In this document: piece by piece, positions 1 to 7,549 of the stretch
How the letters are laid out: the number at the start of each line of letters is the position of its first letter
Position numbering within the stretch: position 1 is the first letter of the stretch
Assembly (NCBI GenBank): GCA_947497195.1
Contig: CANMGM010000098.1
Span: 1-8,068 of the forward strand
Direction: 5' to 3'
From: Bacteroidota bacterium
GTDB lineage: Bacteria; Bacteroidota; Bacteroidia; M30B66
Length of the DNA stretch: 8,068 bases
Notes under the pieces: generated by a model
Seen by the model: the letters and a program-made list of their open reading frames with translations, nothing else
Databases searched by the model: none
What the model was told of the DNA's origin: nothing
Position numbers and translations under genes: made by a program

Positions 1-361
1 CTTCGAGCAATTTCGTGCTTAAGTACTCCGATCGGAATTTCATCTTCAGTTTCTGCTTTGAAACTCCCTCTCCTTCCAAAATGTATTCAGGTATCTCTTT
101 GTCGCGGATGGAACTCTCGCTAAAAAGAACTTCGGCACTTTGCAATACCGCTATAACATCATCTGTTTTCAATCCTGCGCATTTCAATTGGCAATTTGCT
201 TTGGGCGCCATTTTTATTGGATGCGCTCGCAATTGCTCTAAAATTCTTCCTTCGGGTGTCCATGCCGGAAAATCGCGACCGCGCATAAGTACGGCCCAAA
301 CAAAGAAGCCTCCCAAGAGAGTTCCAAAAAGAAATAAGGTAATACGACGCGAAAAGGGCAT
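1..361 (-). CDS. Membrane-anchored DUF4258-like protein (C-terminus off window)
   Basis: The frame reads leftward from an ATG at 361-359 and is still open at the left edge after 120 codons, so the C-terminus is missing. Residues 7-25 form one hydrophobic segment after a basic start (MPFSRR), which suggests an N-terminal membrane anchor or uncleaved signal. After a linker containing WTPEGRIL, residues 54-120 resemble DUF4258. There is a Cys pair spaced like the family's CxxxC core (C57, C61), then a helix LKTDDVIAVLQSAEV, an FSESS turn, PEYILEGEG, and a strand ending near TKLLE. DUF4258 is a small alpha/beta family of unknown function; a membrane-anchored form in Bacteroidota is my recollection. 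The ATG lies 4 bp past the AMP nucleosidase stop, so the two are probably cotranscribed. No Shine-Dalgarno is visible. The opposite-strand frame over the same bases is its shadow. The gene call is firm; the family assignment is moderately sure. Confidence 0.75.
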   Translation of the reverse strand, partial: MPFSRRITLFLFGTLLGGFFVWAVLMRGRDFPAWTPEGRILEQLRAHPIKMAPKANCQLKCAGLKTDDVIAVLQSAEVLFSESSIRDKEIPEYILEGEGVSKQKLKMKFRSEYLSTKLLE

Positions 362-365
362 GATG

Positions 366-1139
366 TTAATCGAAACGTAGATGTTTAACGGTTAGTCCAT
401 TATTAATCAGTTCATTTAGCGATTCGATGCCGATTTTCAGATGATCGTCGACAAAGTTTTGCGTTACCGCTGTGTCTGATTTCTCGGTCTTTACACCAGT
501 CGCCACCATGGGTTGATCGGAAACAAGTAACAAGGCGCCCGTTGGAATTTTATTGTAAAAGCCTACGCTAAAAATGGTTGCCGTCTCCATATCGATCGCC
601 ATTGCACGGACTTTTCGAAGGTATTTCTTGAATTCGTTATCGTGCTCCCATACCCGGCGATTTGTGGTATAAACCGTTCCGGTCCAGTAATCTTTGTTGA
701 AATTCCGGATGGTTGTCGATACTGCTTTTTGAAGCGAAAATGCAGGTAGTGCAGGTACTTCAGGCGGAAAATAATCATTTGAGGTTCCGTCTCCGCGGAT
801 CGCTGCAATGGGAAGAATTAAATCGCCCACGTTGTTTTTTCGTTTCAACCCGCCGCACTTGCCTAAAAACAAACAGGCTTTGGGATTGAGCGCCGACAGT
901 AAATCCATAATGGTAGCGCCATTCGGACTTCCCATTCCAAAATTGATGATGCTGATTCCGTTTGCCGTGGCTACCTGCATGGGGCGATCTTTTCCAACAA
1001 CCTGTACTTTGTGAATCTCTGCAAATTTATCGACGTAATTTCCGAAATTGGTCAGCAAAATATACTTGCCGAATTCTTCCAAAGGCAAGCCCGTGTACCT
1101 TGGAAGCCAATTATTTACGATATCAGATTTGTTTTTCAT
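366..1139 (-). CDS. amn: AMP nucleosidase, short Bacteroidota-type form
   Basis: This 257-residue protein is a clear member of the nucleoside phosphorylase/PNP_UDP superfamily and closely resembles Bacteroidota proteins annotated as AMP nucleosidase, which cleave AMP to adenine and ribose 5-phosphate in cytosolic purine salvage. Visible motifs are GMGSPNGA (68-75), GKCGGL (93-98), GDLILP (105-110), RGDGTSNDY (115-123), TGTVYTTNRRVWEHD (153-167), AIDMETATIF (181-190, with the Met-Glu pair that binds ribose in the superfamily) and LLLVSDQP (204-210). D208 sits where the catalytic Asp is expected. The Escherichia coli enzyme is about 480 residues with an extra N-terminal regulatory domain; this protein has only the catalytic part, so regulation is likely different. 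Its ATG overlaps the ATG of the divergent nuclease-like gene, and a DUF4258-like gene follows after 4 bp. Another nucleoside hydrolase or phosphorylase specificity is possible but less likely. Confidence 0.93.
   Translation of the reverse strand: MKNKSDIVNNWLPRYTGLPLEEFGKYILLTNFGNYVDKFAEIHKVQVVGKDRPMQVATANGISIINFGMGSPNGATIMDLLSALNPKACLFLGKCGGLKRKNNVGDLILPIAAIRGDGTSNDYFPPEVPALPAFSLQKAVSTTIRNFNKDYWTGTVYTTNRRVWEHDNEFKKYLRKVRAMAIDMETATIFSVGFYNKIPTGALLLVSDQPMVATGVKTEKSDTAVTQNFVDDHLKIGIESLNELINNGLTVKHLRFD
1100..1131 (+). promoter_or_regulatory. Possible Bacteroidota promoter for the HSDR_N-type gene
   Basis: TTG at 1100-1102 is followed after 21 bp by CAGATTTG at 1124-1131, which matches the Bacteroidota -7 consensus TAnnTTTG at five of six fixed positions. 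The element lies inside the start of the opposite-strand AMP nucleosidase gene and ends only 6 bp before the ATG at 1138, so a transcript from it would be leaderless or nearly so. The match is short and could be chance. Confidence 0.25.
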
Positions 1140-1602
1140 GGATGAACGTTCAAGCCTTTTTCCTCAGTTGAATTTGCCCGAAGCAGAGTTGCGACTGAGG
1201 AAGTTCGGTGAAAGTACGCAAATATATGATGCTTTTCGAAAGCGGTGGGTTTCTTTATCGCCCGAAGAATGGGTGCGGCAGCATTTTCTTCATTTTTTGG
1301 TTGATGCGCACCATTATCCCAAAAATCGAATTGCAGTTGAGTTTTCGCTTTCGCTGCATGGCATGAAAAAACGTGCCGATATTGTGGTTTTTGATTCTGC
1401 CATGCAGCCCTGGATGCTTGTAGAATGTAAACAAGCTGATGTACAATTATCGCAGGCTGTTTTCGATCAAGTTGCACGATACAATTTAAGTTTACACGTG
1501 CCATTCTTAGTCGTAACAAATGGTTTGGCGGTTATGGCTGCGAAAATTGAAGGGGCAGAAATTACAATGTTGCATGCTTTACCGGATTCTTCATTCGGAT
1601 AG
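1138..1602 (+). CDS. Stand-alone HSDR_N domain protein (PD-(D/E)XK nuclease fold)
   Basis: This 154-residue protein resembles the N-terminal nuclease domain of type I restriction R subunits (HSDR_N), which occurs alone in many Bacteroidota as a conserved gene of unknown role. Typical segments are SPEEWVRQHF (41-50), KRADIVVFD (78-86), MLVECK (93-98), FDQVARYN (109-116) and VPFLVVTNG (121-129). D81 with E96 and K98 form a D...ExK active-site signature, so metal-dependent DNA cleavage is plausible. The helicase and translocase parts of HsdR are absent, and no methylase or specificity gene is near, so restriction activity should not be assumed. I chose the ATG at 1138 because the in-frame ATG at 1048 would add 30 residues encoded inside the AMP nucleosidase gene with no resemblance to the family. 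The chosen start shares two bases with the divergent ATG. Homologues usually begin shortly before a segment like LNLPEAELRL. Confidence 0.85.
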   Translation: MDERSSLFPQLNLPEAELRLRKFGESTQIYDAFRKRWVSLSPEEWVRQHFLHFLVDAHHYPKNRIAVEFSLSLHGMKKRADIVVFDSAMQPWMLVECKQADVQLSQAVFDQVARYNLSLHVPFLVVTNGLAVMAAKIEGAEITMLHALPDSSFG

Positions 1603-1637
1603 GATTTACAAAAGTCATGTATCATCTAAAGCCAAGT

Positions 1638-1704
1638 TTTACCGCAGCATTTCTTTCGCACGCAAGACGTTTAAAAGAATTGGGGACAAAGGTTTAGCGG
1701 TAAA
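1638..1704. repeat. 8-bp inverted repeat in the convergent gap
   Basis: TTTACCGC (1638-1645) and GCGGTAAA (1697-1704) are perfect inverted copies 51 bp apart, within the 113-bp gap where the nuclease-like gene and the giant gene converge. The position suits a bidirectional terminator, but the loop is long, the stem short and no U-tract follows on either strand. I see no better terminator in this gap. Confidence 0.3.
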
Positions 1705-1715
1705 TTCCCTAGCAA

Positions 1716-4700
1716 TTAACGCTCAATGAAATCGCGTTTACGTTTCTCAACACCAATCATGAATTGGTAAGGAGGACCACCTTTATCTCCATCTACCTGC
1801 CGTTTCTTGGCGTCGAGTTCGCGCACCACTTTGTTGAAGTTTTCGTCGCCGGCAATTACGTTCATCACGTTACGGCTGTAGTTGAAGAAATACCACTTTT
1901 GCGATTCGCACTCGATATACAGATTCAGAATATCGCCTCCGCGTTTCTTCACCAATTCGAGTTTGCCTTTAACGACCTTGTTAAATGGATTCTTACTCAG
2001 ATTAGATAAAGACAACCATCCTTCAGAAATGTAGGAGCGCGATTCGGTGTTCCATTTCATGTCTACATTCGTAAACACCAAGCTGTGATTGAGTTCATCG
2101 GGGATTTTTTTAATAACGCCCGTGCTTCCCATTTCGCGGAATAGTTTTTCCGAAGCTTCCTTACCCAGCAGGCGGGTCATCGATTTTTTATAGGCGTCCG
2201 AACTCACGTCTGAAGCTTGTAATCCACTGGTACCGGCGATTGTCTCTTCCATGTGTTTCCATAATTCGGGCGCTAGGAAGAAATCGACGGCAATGGTGGC
2301 TTTAATTTTTGTTTCATCGTTGGCAATATCTTGCGCAATCGTTCCGTACGACTCCACTTTCACTTGTCCAAGGTCGAGCCCGAAGTTAATCTTCCCTTCG
2401 CCCGAAACATTGCAATTGGCCTGGTTCATTGCTACGTAATCGTCGGCCAATGCGCTATTCTCAAATTTCTCTTTCGTAGTAATGCGATATTCTGAAGTGC
2501 CTTTATCGAAGCGCAAAAAGCCACGTGACGTAAACACTTCCTGATCGCCCGCTTTTTGTTTCTTCGACATGAACACGGGGTAAATGTGTGTAGAATCTTT
2601 TACAAGCACCAAACCGGCCATGAGTTTTTCGCTGTCGAGCGATTTCGGGAACGAATCGACCGGAATACTCACGTTACCCGGATCGATTTCGGTTTTGAAT
2701 TTAAACCACGACTTGTTCACTTTATCGCATGTGTAAACCAAGCGCGCACCGCCCTTGAATGTTAAGTTCTTTACCGGACCATACAACTCAACATCGCCCT
2801 TGAATTCAAATTCAGGACTAAGGGTAAATGCTGCACTTTCATCGACCTGTGCTTTTCCAATAGTATTGCCGACTGTATCCTGAGATAAACTTGTAAAGCT
2901 TAATTTCTGAAGTTTACCGGTAGCGTCTTCATAATCGTAGTCGCCCGAGCCGGTATATTTGTGTTTGCTGATGATATCAACAGATGCATTGTAAATATCG
3001 TGGTATTTGGTATCGTTGTTCGCGTTGATTTTTGCATTTGTTAATGTTGTGATAACAGCATTTCGTTCTACATTCAATTTTTCCTCGTTTGGATAGATTG
3101 TAGCATCGGCGATTCGGATTAGTTTCACGCCCTGCGTTCGAATGGTTCGGTCGGCCATGGCATATTTTGCGCGGGGCGCCACGAATGTAATCGAGTCCTG
3201 ATCGGGCCGTACCGAGACGAACTTGGAACCGATGAGGTCGATTTCGTTCATCGACGAATTCATATCAACTTCATCTTTATCCATATACCAGCGCAATTCG
3301 TCCATGTATGCGATGTATTTGTTTACCGGGAATTCGATATACGAATCTTCAGCGTTCGATTTAAATTGGCCCATTCGGTTTTTAAAGCTCACATCGGCTT
3401 TTACGTTATCGGTTTTGATAGCCACTTCTTTGGTACCGTCTTCTTTAATTACATCGCGAGCTGTAAAGGCAAATGAGGCCGTATCTGATTTAAAGTCTTC
3501 TTTCTTGAAGCGGAATTCTTTCGATTCAATTTCGGCAGCGGCAAATTCGAGTGTTCCGGCTCCGGTCATGCCATCTTCGCCAATGGCAATTTTTCCTTTG
3601 AGTTTCGACTCGCCCGAGTACATCGAAATAGCCTGGGTTGTTTGTTTGAATTCGAATTTATTGGGTTTGTAAGGTTCCCAATGCAATTTAACATCAGCGG
3701 CTTCAACATCGGCATATTCAACTTTGCCGATTGTTTCGGGTTTTACGGTAAGGCTTCGGCAGAATGCATTGACCGAATCGGGGAAGAATACGAAGTCGTC
3801 GGATTTGGCCGTGGCTGTGATAAACTTAATTTCGCCGTTACCGCGCAATCCTTTGTGGCTAAGCTGAAAATTATTGATGAACGTTCCCTTGCTTTGGTAA
3901 ATCGGCAGTCCCGTTTCATCTGTTTTCTTTTTGAACCCGAGCGAATAATCTTCCTGTAGTCGGAGTTGTTCGCGCATATCGGGAAATATATTGGCGGAAA
4001 CGAAAGTACCATCGAAAATCAAACCTTCGTTCGAGAAGTTATCGAGCGAATCGACCTGATAGGGATCGAGCTGGAAATAGAAATTGCCTCGCTTGTACAC
4101 ACTATTCAGAATAGAACTCCGCTCATAATAGGCATAGGAGTTTTTCTTTGAATTGAAGATTGGATATTGTGCGAGCGGCCGCGTACCGCTTTTATTTATA
4201 GGATGGTCGATGAGCAAATCGCCAATAACATTTTCAATTACAGTCTTTACTTTTTTCAGTTGCACTTTACCGAATTCATCCTTTTCGTCGGTGGTAACAC
4301 GAAGCCTTAAGGAATCGACATTCTCGAGGTTGATTTTGAATTTGTCGTAATCGAAATCGAACTTCTTTCCGAAGAATTCAAATCGGCCAGCCATAATGCG
4401 TCCAGCAAAATCGAAGTTTCTGTTTTTGCGAATTACAAGCTCCTGATTTTTGGGATAGATTATTACATTTTGCGAATCACTGAGGTAAATTTTTTCTACG
4501 CCATACATCCGTAAATCGCCGTTTAGCAGACTCAGTTCAGCATTGTTGTCGCTTCCGTATACGTTTGAAAAAAACTGGATTACATCATAATCGGCTCTTC
4601 CGTTTACCGCAAGCAGGTATTTACGCAGTCGTGGTTTTAGCGTAACCCATTCGGCTTCCTCATCATAAATAATGAAGCCCAAATAGGACAACCGGATGAG

Positions 4701-6152
4701 AATGTGTTTCACCTGTGTTTCGTCTACACGGTACCAATTCACCGCTTCTTTCACCGAGAATTCATCTCTCCCCAATTTATCGGCAAGTTTGCGCAAAACA
4801 AGCAGTGGACTCTCATTGTCGATGCCTTGAATTTCGATGTAGCGCTGTTCGCGAAAATAATCGGCCGACTCGAACAAGGCCTTACTTTCAACCGCTCCGG
4901 CAATGGCTTTGAAACGAATTGTTGGCTCATCGGTTTTCCATGAAAGCAATTCAAAATCCATATCAAGTTGATGGTAAGAATCGAAATAAGGTGTTTTTGC
5001 AATTCCTTCCTGCTTACGCAACAGAAAGAGTTCTTTTTTTTCATCCAGATAACGGAAGGTTAGCCCTGGATGGACGATTGAATCCTCTTCGATAAAGAAC
5101 TTAACAGCCGAACTGGATGACTGCAGGCTTTTATCTTCAATCAAAAATGACATGGAACGTGCTATGAGGAAAGGTTTGCCTTCGCGGTTAAATGTAAACG
5201 TTGCCTGATTTTGAGCTGTTCCTGAACCAATTAGCTGTTTTCCTTGGATGGTAATTCCTCCAACATAATCTACATTTTTATAAATATCACGAATGGCAAA
5301 CGAGTTGTTGTAATTGGTAAATCGTGGATATGTTGCATCACGTCCTTCGACATTATCAGATAGCTTTTCAGTTAACTGTCCAAGTAGCGGCTCTTTAAAG
5401 TATTTCGGAAAATGCAAGGTTGCCGTATCGGCACTAAATTTTGTTGATTTTACAGGTAAAACATAGCGTGTTAGCGTGGCATGAGCTTCTTCTTCGGCAA
5501 GATTATTTCTGGTCCACAATACTTTACCTTTATTTCCATAAAACTTAAAATCAAGTGGATGGAGTGTGCCGGAGGTAAACTTTATCAGAGTCGAATCGCC
5601 TCGAGTTACACCACGAATATCGCCCGTTTCAAAATGTACTTTGGGAATTGAATCGTAGCTAAACGTAAAATCGCCTCGTGTTGCGTACCAACTTATGGCA
5701 TTGCTCTGATACAATGCATTGCTTTTGAATAAATCCTGAGTTGTTTGTAAGAACTGATCATATTTACCGGTGGTCGCCTTAGCCATGGTTTTACCGGCGC
5801 ATTCGTGCCAGTCGAGAAATTGTTGAATGGATTTATTGCCTTCGCTCCAACATAGAACAGTGAGAATGTAATTATTGAAATTGGGAAAGGCGGTCATTCG
5901 TTTTTTCAGCATGCCGTTGGCAATGCCAATAACTGCTACCTGCTGACTCCCATTTAGTTTACTCATCCAAATGGGTTCAAAGCGTTCAAGCAGCTCTTTA
6001 GCCGCTTTTTTATCGGCCGTTTCCATAAACTTGCTGAAATCGGCAAAAAATTCTGCCGGATTTTGAGAGAACGACTTTATGGTTTGGCCAAACGAAATTG
6101 AATTAATCGTGACGAAAAACAAGGAAAATAAAATGAATCGTAGTGATTGCAT
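1716..6152 (-). CDS. Giant exported beta-rich protein of unknown function
   Basis: This protein has 1478 residues and no domain that I can name. Residues 1-23 form a signal peptide ending in SFGQ, a common Bacteroidota signal peptidase I site, so it is exported; no lipobox Cys or C-terminal membrane segment is seen. Residues 27-155 look alpha-helical and contain FLDWHECAGKTM (112-123). From about 160 onward, short alternating strands dominate. Residues 455-512 are an exception, helical and winged-helix-like. Two stretches (538-577 and 995-1031) align as a duplicated unit with a GV..I...D...IYP pattern. Segments such as YTGSGDYDY (1066-1074) loosely recall OstA/LptA-like or other beta-groove envelope proteins, but this is only a fold-level impression. 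The C-terminus (about 1362-1450) includes KWYFFNYSRNVMNVIAG. I recall similar very long, unnamed proteins in other Bacteroidota. The likely location is the periplasm or outer membrane face. The ATG at 6152 fits the signal peptide. No Shine-Dalgarno is visible. It follows the MFS gene after 141 bp. Confidence 0.9.
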   Translation of the reverse strand: MQSLRFILFSLFFVTINSISFGQTIKSFSQNPAEFFADFSKFMETADKKAAKELLERFEPIWMSKLNGSQQVAVIGIANGMLKKRMTAFPNFNNYILTVLCWSEGNKSIQQFLDWHECAGKTMAKATTGKYDQFLQTTQDLFKSNALYQSNAISWYATRGDFTFSYDSIPKVHFETGDIRGVTRGDSTLIKFTSGTLHPLDFKFYGNKGKVLWTRNNLAEEEAHATLTRYVLPVKSTKFSADTATLHFPKYFKEPLLGQLTEKLSDNVEGRDATYPRFTNYNNSFAIRDIYKNVDYVGGITIQGKQLIGSGTAQNQATFTFNREGKPFLIARSMSFLIEDKSLQSSSSAVKFFIEEDSIVHPGLTFRYLDEKKELFLLRKQEGIAKTPYFDSYHQLDMDFELLSWKTDEPTIRFKAIAGAVESKALFESADYFREQRYIEIQGIDNESPLLVLRKLADKLGRDEFSVKEAVNWYRVDETQVKHILIRLSYLGFIIYDEEAEWVTLKPRLRKYLLAVNGRADYDVIQFFSNVYGSDNNAELSLLNGDLRMYGVEKIYLSDSQNVIIYPKNQELVIRKNRNFDFAGRIMAGRFEFFGKKFDFDYDKFKINLENVDSLRLRVTTDEKDEFGKVQLKKVKTVIENVIGDLLIDHPINKSGTRPLAQYPIFNSKKNSYAYYERSSILNSVYKRGNFYFQLDPYQVDSLDNFSNEGLIFDGTFVSANIFPDMREQLRLQEDYSLGFKKKTDETGLPIYQSKGTFINNFQLSHKGLRGNGEIKFITATAKSDDFVFFPDSVNAFCRSLTVKPETIGKVEYADVEAADVKLHWEPYKPNKFEFKQTTQAISMYSGESKLKGKIAIGEDGMTGAGTLEFAAAEIESKEFRFKKEDFKSDTASFAFTARDVIKEDGTKEVAIKTDNVKADVSFKNRMGQFKSNAEDSYIEFPVNKYIAYMDELRWYMDKDEVDMNSSMNEIDLIGSKFVSVRPDQDSITFVAPRAKYAMADRTIRTQGVKLIRIADATIYPNEEKLNVERNAVITTLTNAKINANNDTKYHDIYNASVDIISKHKYTGSGDYDYEDATGKLQKLSFTSLSQDTVGNTIGKAQVDESAAFTLSPEFEFKGDVELYGPVKNLTFKGGARLVYTCDKVNKSWFKFKTEIDPGNVSIPVDSFPKSLDSEKLMAGLVLVKDSTHIYPVFMSKKQKAGDQEVFTSRGFLRFDKGTSEYRITTKEKFENSALADDYVAMNQANCNVSGEGKINFGLDLGQVKVESYGTIAQDIANDETKIKATIAVDFFLAPELWKHMEETIAGTSGLQASDVSSDAYKKSMTRLLGKEASEKLFREMGSTGVIKKIPDELNHSLVFTNVDMKWNTESRSYISEGWLSLSNLSKNPFNKVVKGKLELVKKRGGDILNLYIECESQKWYFFNYSRNVMNVIAGDENFNKVVRELDAKKRQVDGDKGGPPYQFMIGVEKRKRDFIER

Positions 6153-6293
6153 ACCGGAAATTTCAATGGCGAAAATTATCCAATACCATTAGAATTCATG
6201 CTTCTGATAGCGTCTGTTTATGAACAAAAAAGCAGTAATTTATCAATAAACGGCAGTATGAATTTCTGATTGTACTGATGCACACACCTGCGC

Positions 6294-7532
6294 CTACTCT
6301 TGCTCAACAAAATCAAGCGACTTGCCAAATGTCTCATTCATTGCATGCACTGCATAAAGCGCAGCGGCCCAAACTATAATGCCAATTGCGGCAAGCGAAT
6401 CGCTGCGGCTTAATCCAATTGATTCGACAAGGAAAAGGTGAAGTGGAACCAACACGGCAATGGACCCGCGCATAAGGTTTGTAGCCGATGAAGTTGCCGT
6501 TACGCGCAGATTCGTGCCGAATTGCTCCGATGTGGTTGTTACAAAAACACTCAGATACCCGCAGCCTAAGCCCATAAACAATGATAGCAGCGAAAAAGAG
6601 AGGAAATTGGAGATATAAAACTGCGCGAACCAGAGCACACAAACACAAAGTGCAAGCAACATAAATCCAAGCATTATCTTGCGGCGGCTTCTGAAATACT
6701 GACTCAACAAACCCGAACTTAAATCACCGCAAGCAATTCCAGTTTGGAATAGTACAAAACAAGTTCCGAGACGGATGCCTGTAAGGCCATGTTCGCGCGC
6801 CAAATCGGGTGCAAACGAAACCAACATACCCACGCAATACCAAATAGGCATGCCCGCAAATACACAACGCATAAAACGGTTGCGTCGCTCTTTTTTGCGA
6901 AACAAATCGAAGAAATTTCCGCGGCGTATCGATGCATTCTTGCGGGCCTGATGAAACAGTTCTGTTTCCAAACCTTTCACCCTAAGTAGTAATAACAACA
7001 ATCCCATTACACCAGCCACAATATAGGCAGTGCGCCAGTGCAGCAAATCGCCCGACAAGCCCGCTGCCACGGCTCCTAATCCGCCAAGCGTTGCGACGAG
7101 AATGGTTCCCAGTCCGCGTTTTTCGGCATGCATGCGCTCACCAACCATGGCAATGCCGGCTCCGAGTTCGCCCGCGAGCCCAAGACCTGCAACGAAGCGC
7201 AGCACGGCATACATATCATACGAACTTACGAAGGCATTCGCCAGATTGGCAAGAGAATATAAAAGAATCGATCCGAACAAGACCGAGGCGCGGCCAAACC
7301 GATCGGCCAGTATGCCGCTTCCAATGCCGCCAAGCATCATTCCCGCCATCTGAATAGCCAACAAAGTTTCGCCATTGCGTGTTAGTTCGGCGCCCGAAAA
7401 ACCCAGTTCGCTCAGCGAGGGAATGCGCAGTACGTTGAAGAGCAATAGGTCAAAGGCATCGACGAAAAAACCGAGGCCTGCGATAAGTACAGCGCGGTTA
7501 AAGGGAGATGAGTGTGATGCGTTGGATTGCAT
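6294..7532 (-). CDS. MFS transporter, organic-acid/sugar-type branch
   Basis: This 412-residue inner-membrane protein has about twelve hydrophobic segments and Major Facilitator Superfamily signatures. D25 and D28 lie in the first helix (GFFVDAFDLL). Loop 2-3 carries ADRFGR (76-81), the family's D-R-x-G-R motif. RFVAGLGLAGELGAG (112-126) followed by E132 and R139 matches the RF..G.G..GE pattern of the sugar porter, AAHS and related branches. EQFGTNLRVTATS (336-348) resembles their E-F-P-T-x-x-R motif, and the C-terminal NETFGKSLDF (399-408) resembles the PETKGRSLE motif. A basic central loop (about 196-218) separates the two halves. The family moves small organic solutes, usually by proton symport. 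Nothing here fixes the substrate, and no catabolic genes adjoin it. It begins 17 bp after the DUF3817 gene, so the two are probably one transcript. The start is placed just before the first helix. Length is normal, with no sign of truncation. Confidence 0.92.
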   Translation of the reverse strand: MQSNASHSSPFNRAVLIAGLGFFVDAFDLLLFNVLRIPSLSELGFSGAELTRNGETLLAIQMAGMMLGGIGSGILADRFGRASVLFGSILLYSLANLANAFVSSYDMYAVLRFVAGLGLAGELGAGIAMVGERMHAEKRGLGTILVATLGGLGAVAAGLSGDLLHWRTAYIVAGVMGLLLLLLRVKGLETELFHQARKNASIRRGNFFDLFRKKERRNRFMRCVFAGMPIWYCVGMLVSFAPDLAREHGLTGIRLGTCFVLFQTGIACGDLSSGLLSQYFRSRRKIMLGFMLLALCVCVLWFAQFYISNFLSFSLLSLFMGLGCGYLSVFVTTTSEQFGTNLRVTATSSATNLMRGSIAVLVPLHLFLVESIGLSRSDSLAAIGIIVWAAALYAVHAMNETFGKSLDFVEQE

Positions 7533-7549
7533 ATCTCAAGCAGATAATT

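Noticed and set aside
15..380. Plus-strand frame of 121 codons at the left edge
   Set aside because: It lies over the minus-strand DUF4258-like gene, which has an anchor segment, domain-like motifs and operon spacing. The plus-strand product shows low-complexity Ser/Arg/Lys runs and no recognisable domain.
1048..1137. Earlier ATG for the HSDR_N-type gene
   Set aside because: The 30 added residues come from antisense of the conserved AMP nucleosidase N-terminus and do not resemble the family.
1138..1602. Part of a type I restriction system or defence island
   Set aside because: Only the nuclease domain is present, and the neighbours are a purine salvage enzyme and an exported protein. No methylase, specificity or helicase gene is visible, and the stand-alone form is a common Bacteroidota core gene.
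1682..1710. GGGA/TCCC stem near the end of the giant gene as a terminator
   Set aside because: The stem is only 4 bp with a loop of about 21 bases, and no proper T-tract follows it.
3223..3672. Plus-strand frame of 149 codons inside the giant gene
   Set aside because: It is the reverse complement of a continuous 1478-codon gene with a signal peptide and a coherent beta pattern. The product has no family features, and frames of this size are expected opposite so long a gene.
6153..6293. Promoter or terminator between the MFS gene and the giant gene
   Set aside because: The closest -7 candidate (TAATTTTC on the minus strand) has one mismatch and no -33 partner at the right spacing. No hairpin followed by a T-run was found, so nothing could be assigned.
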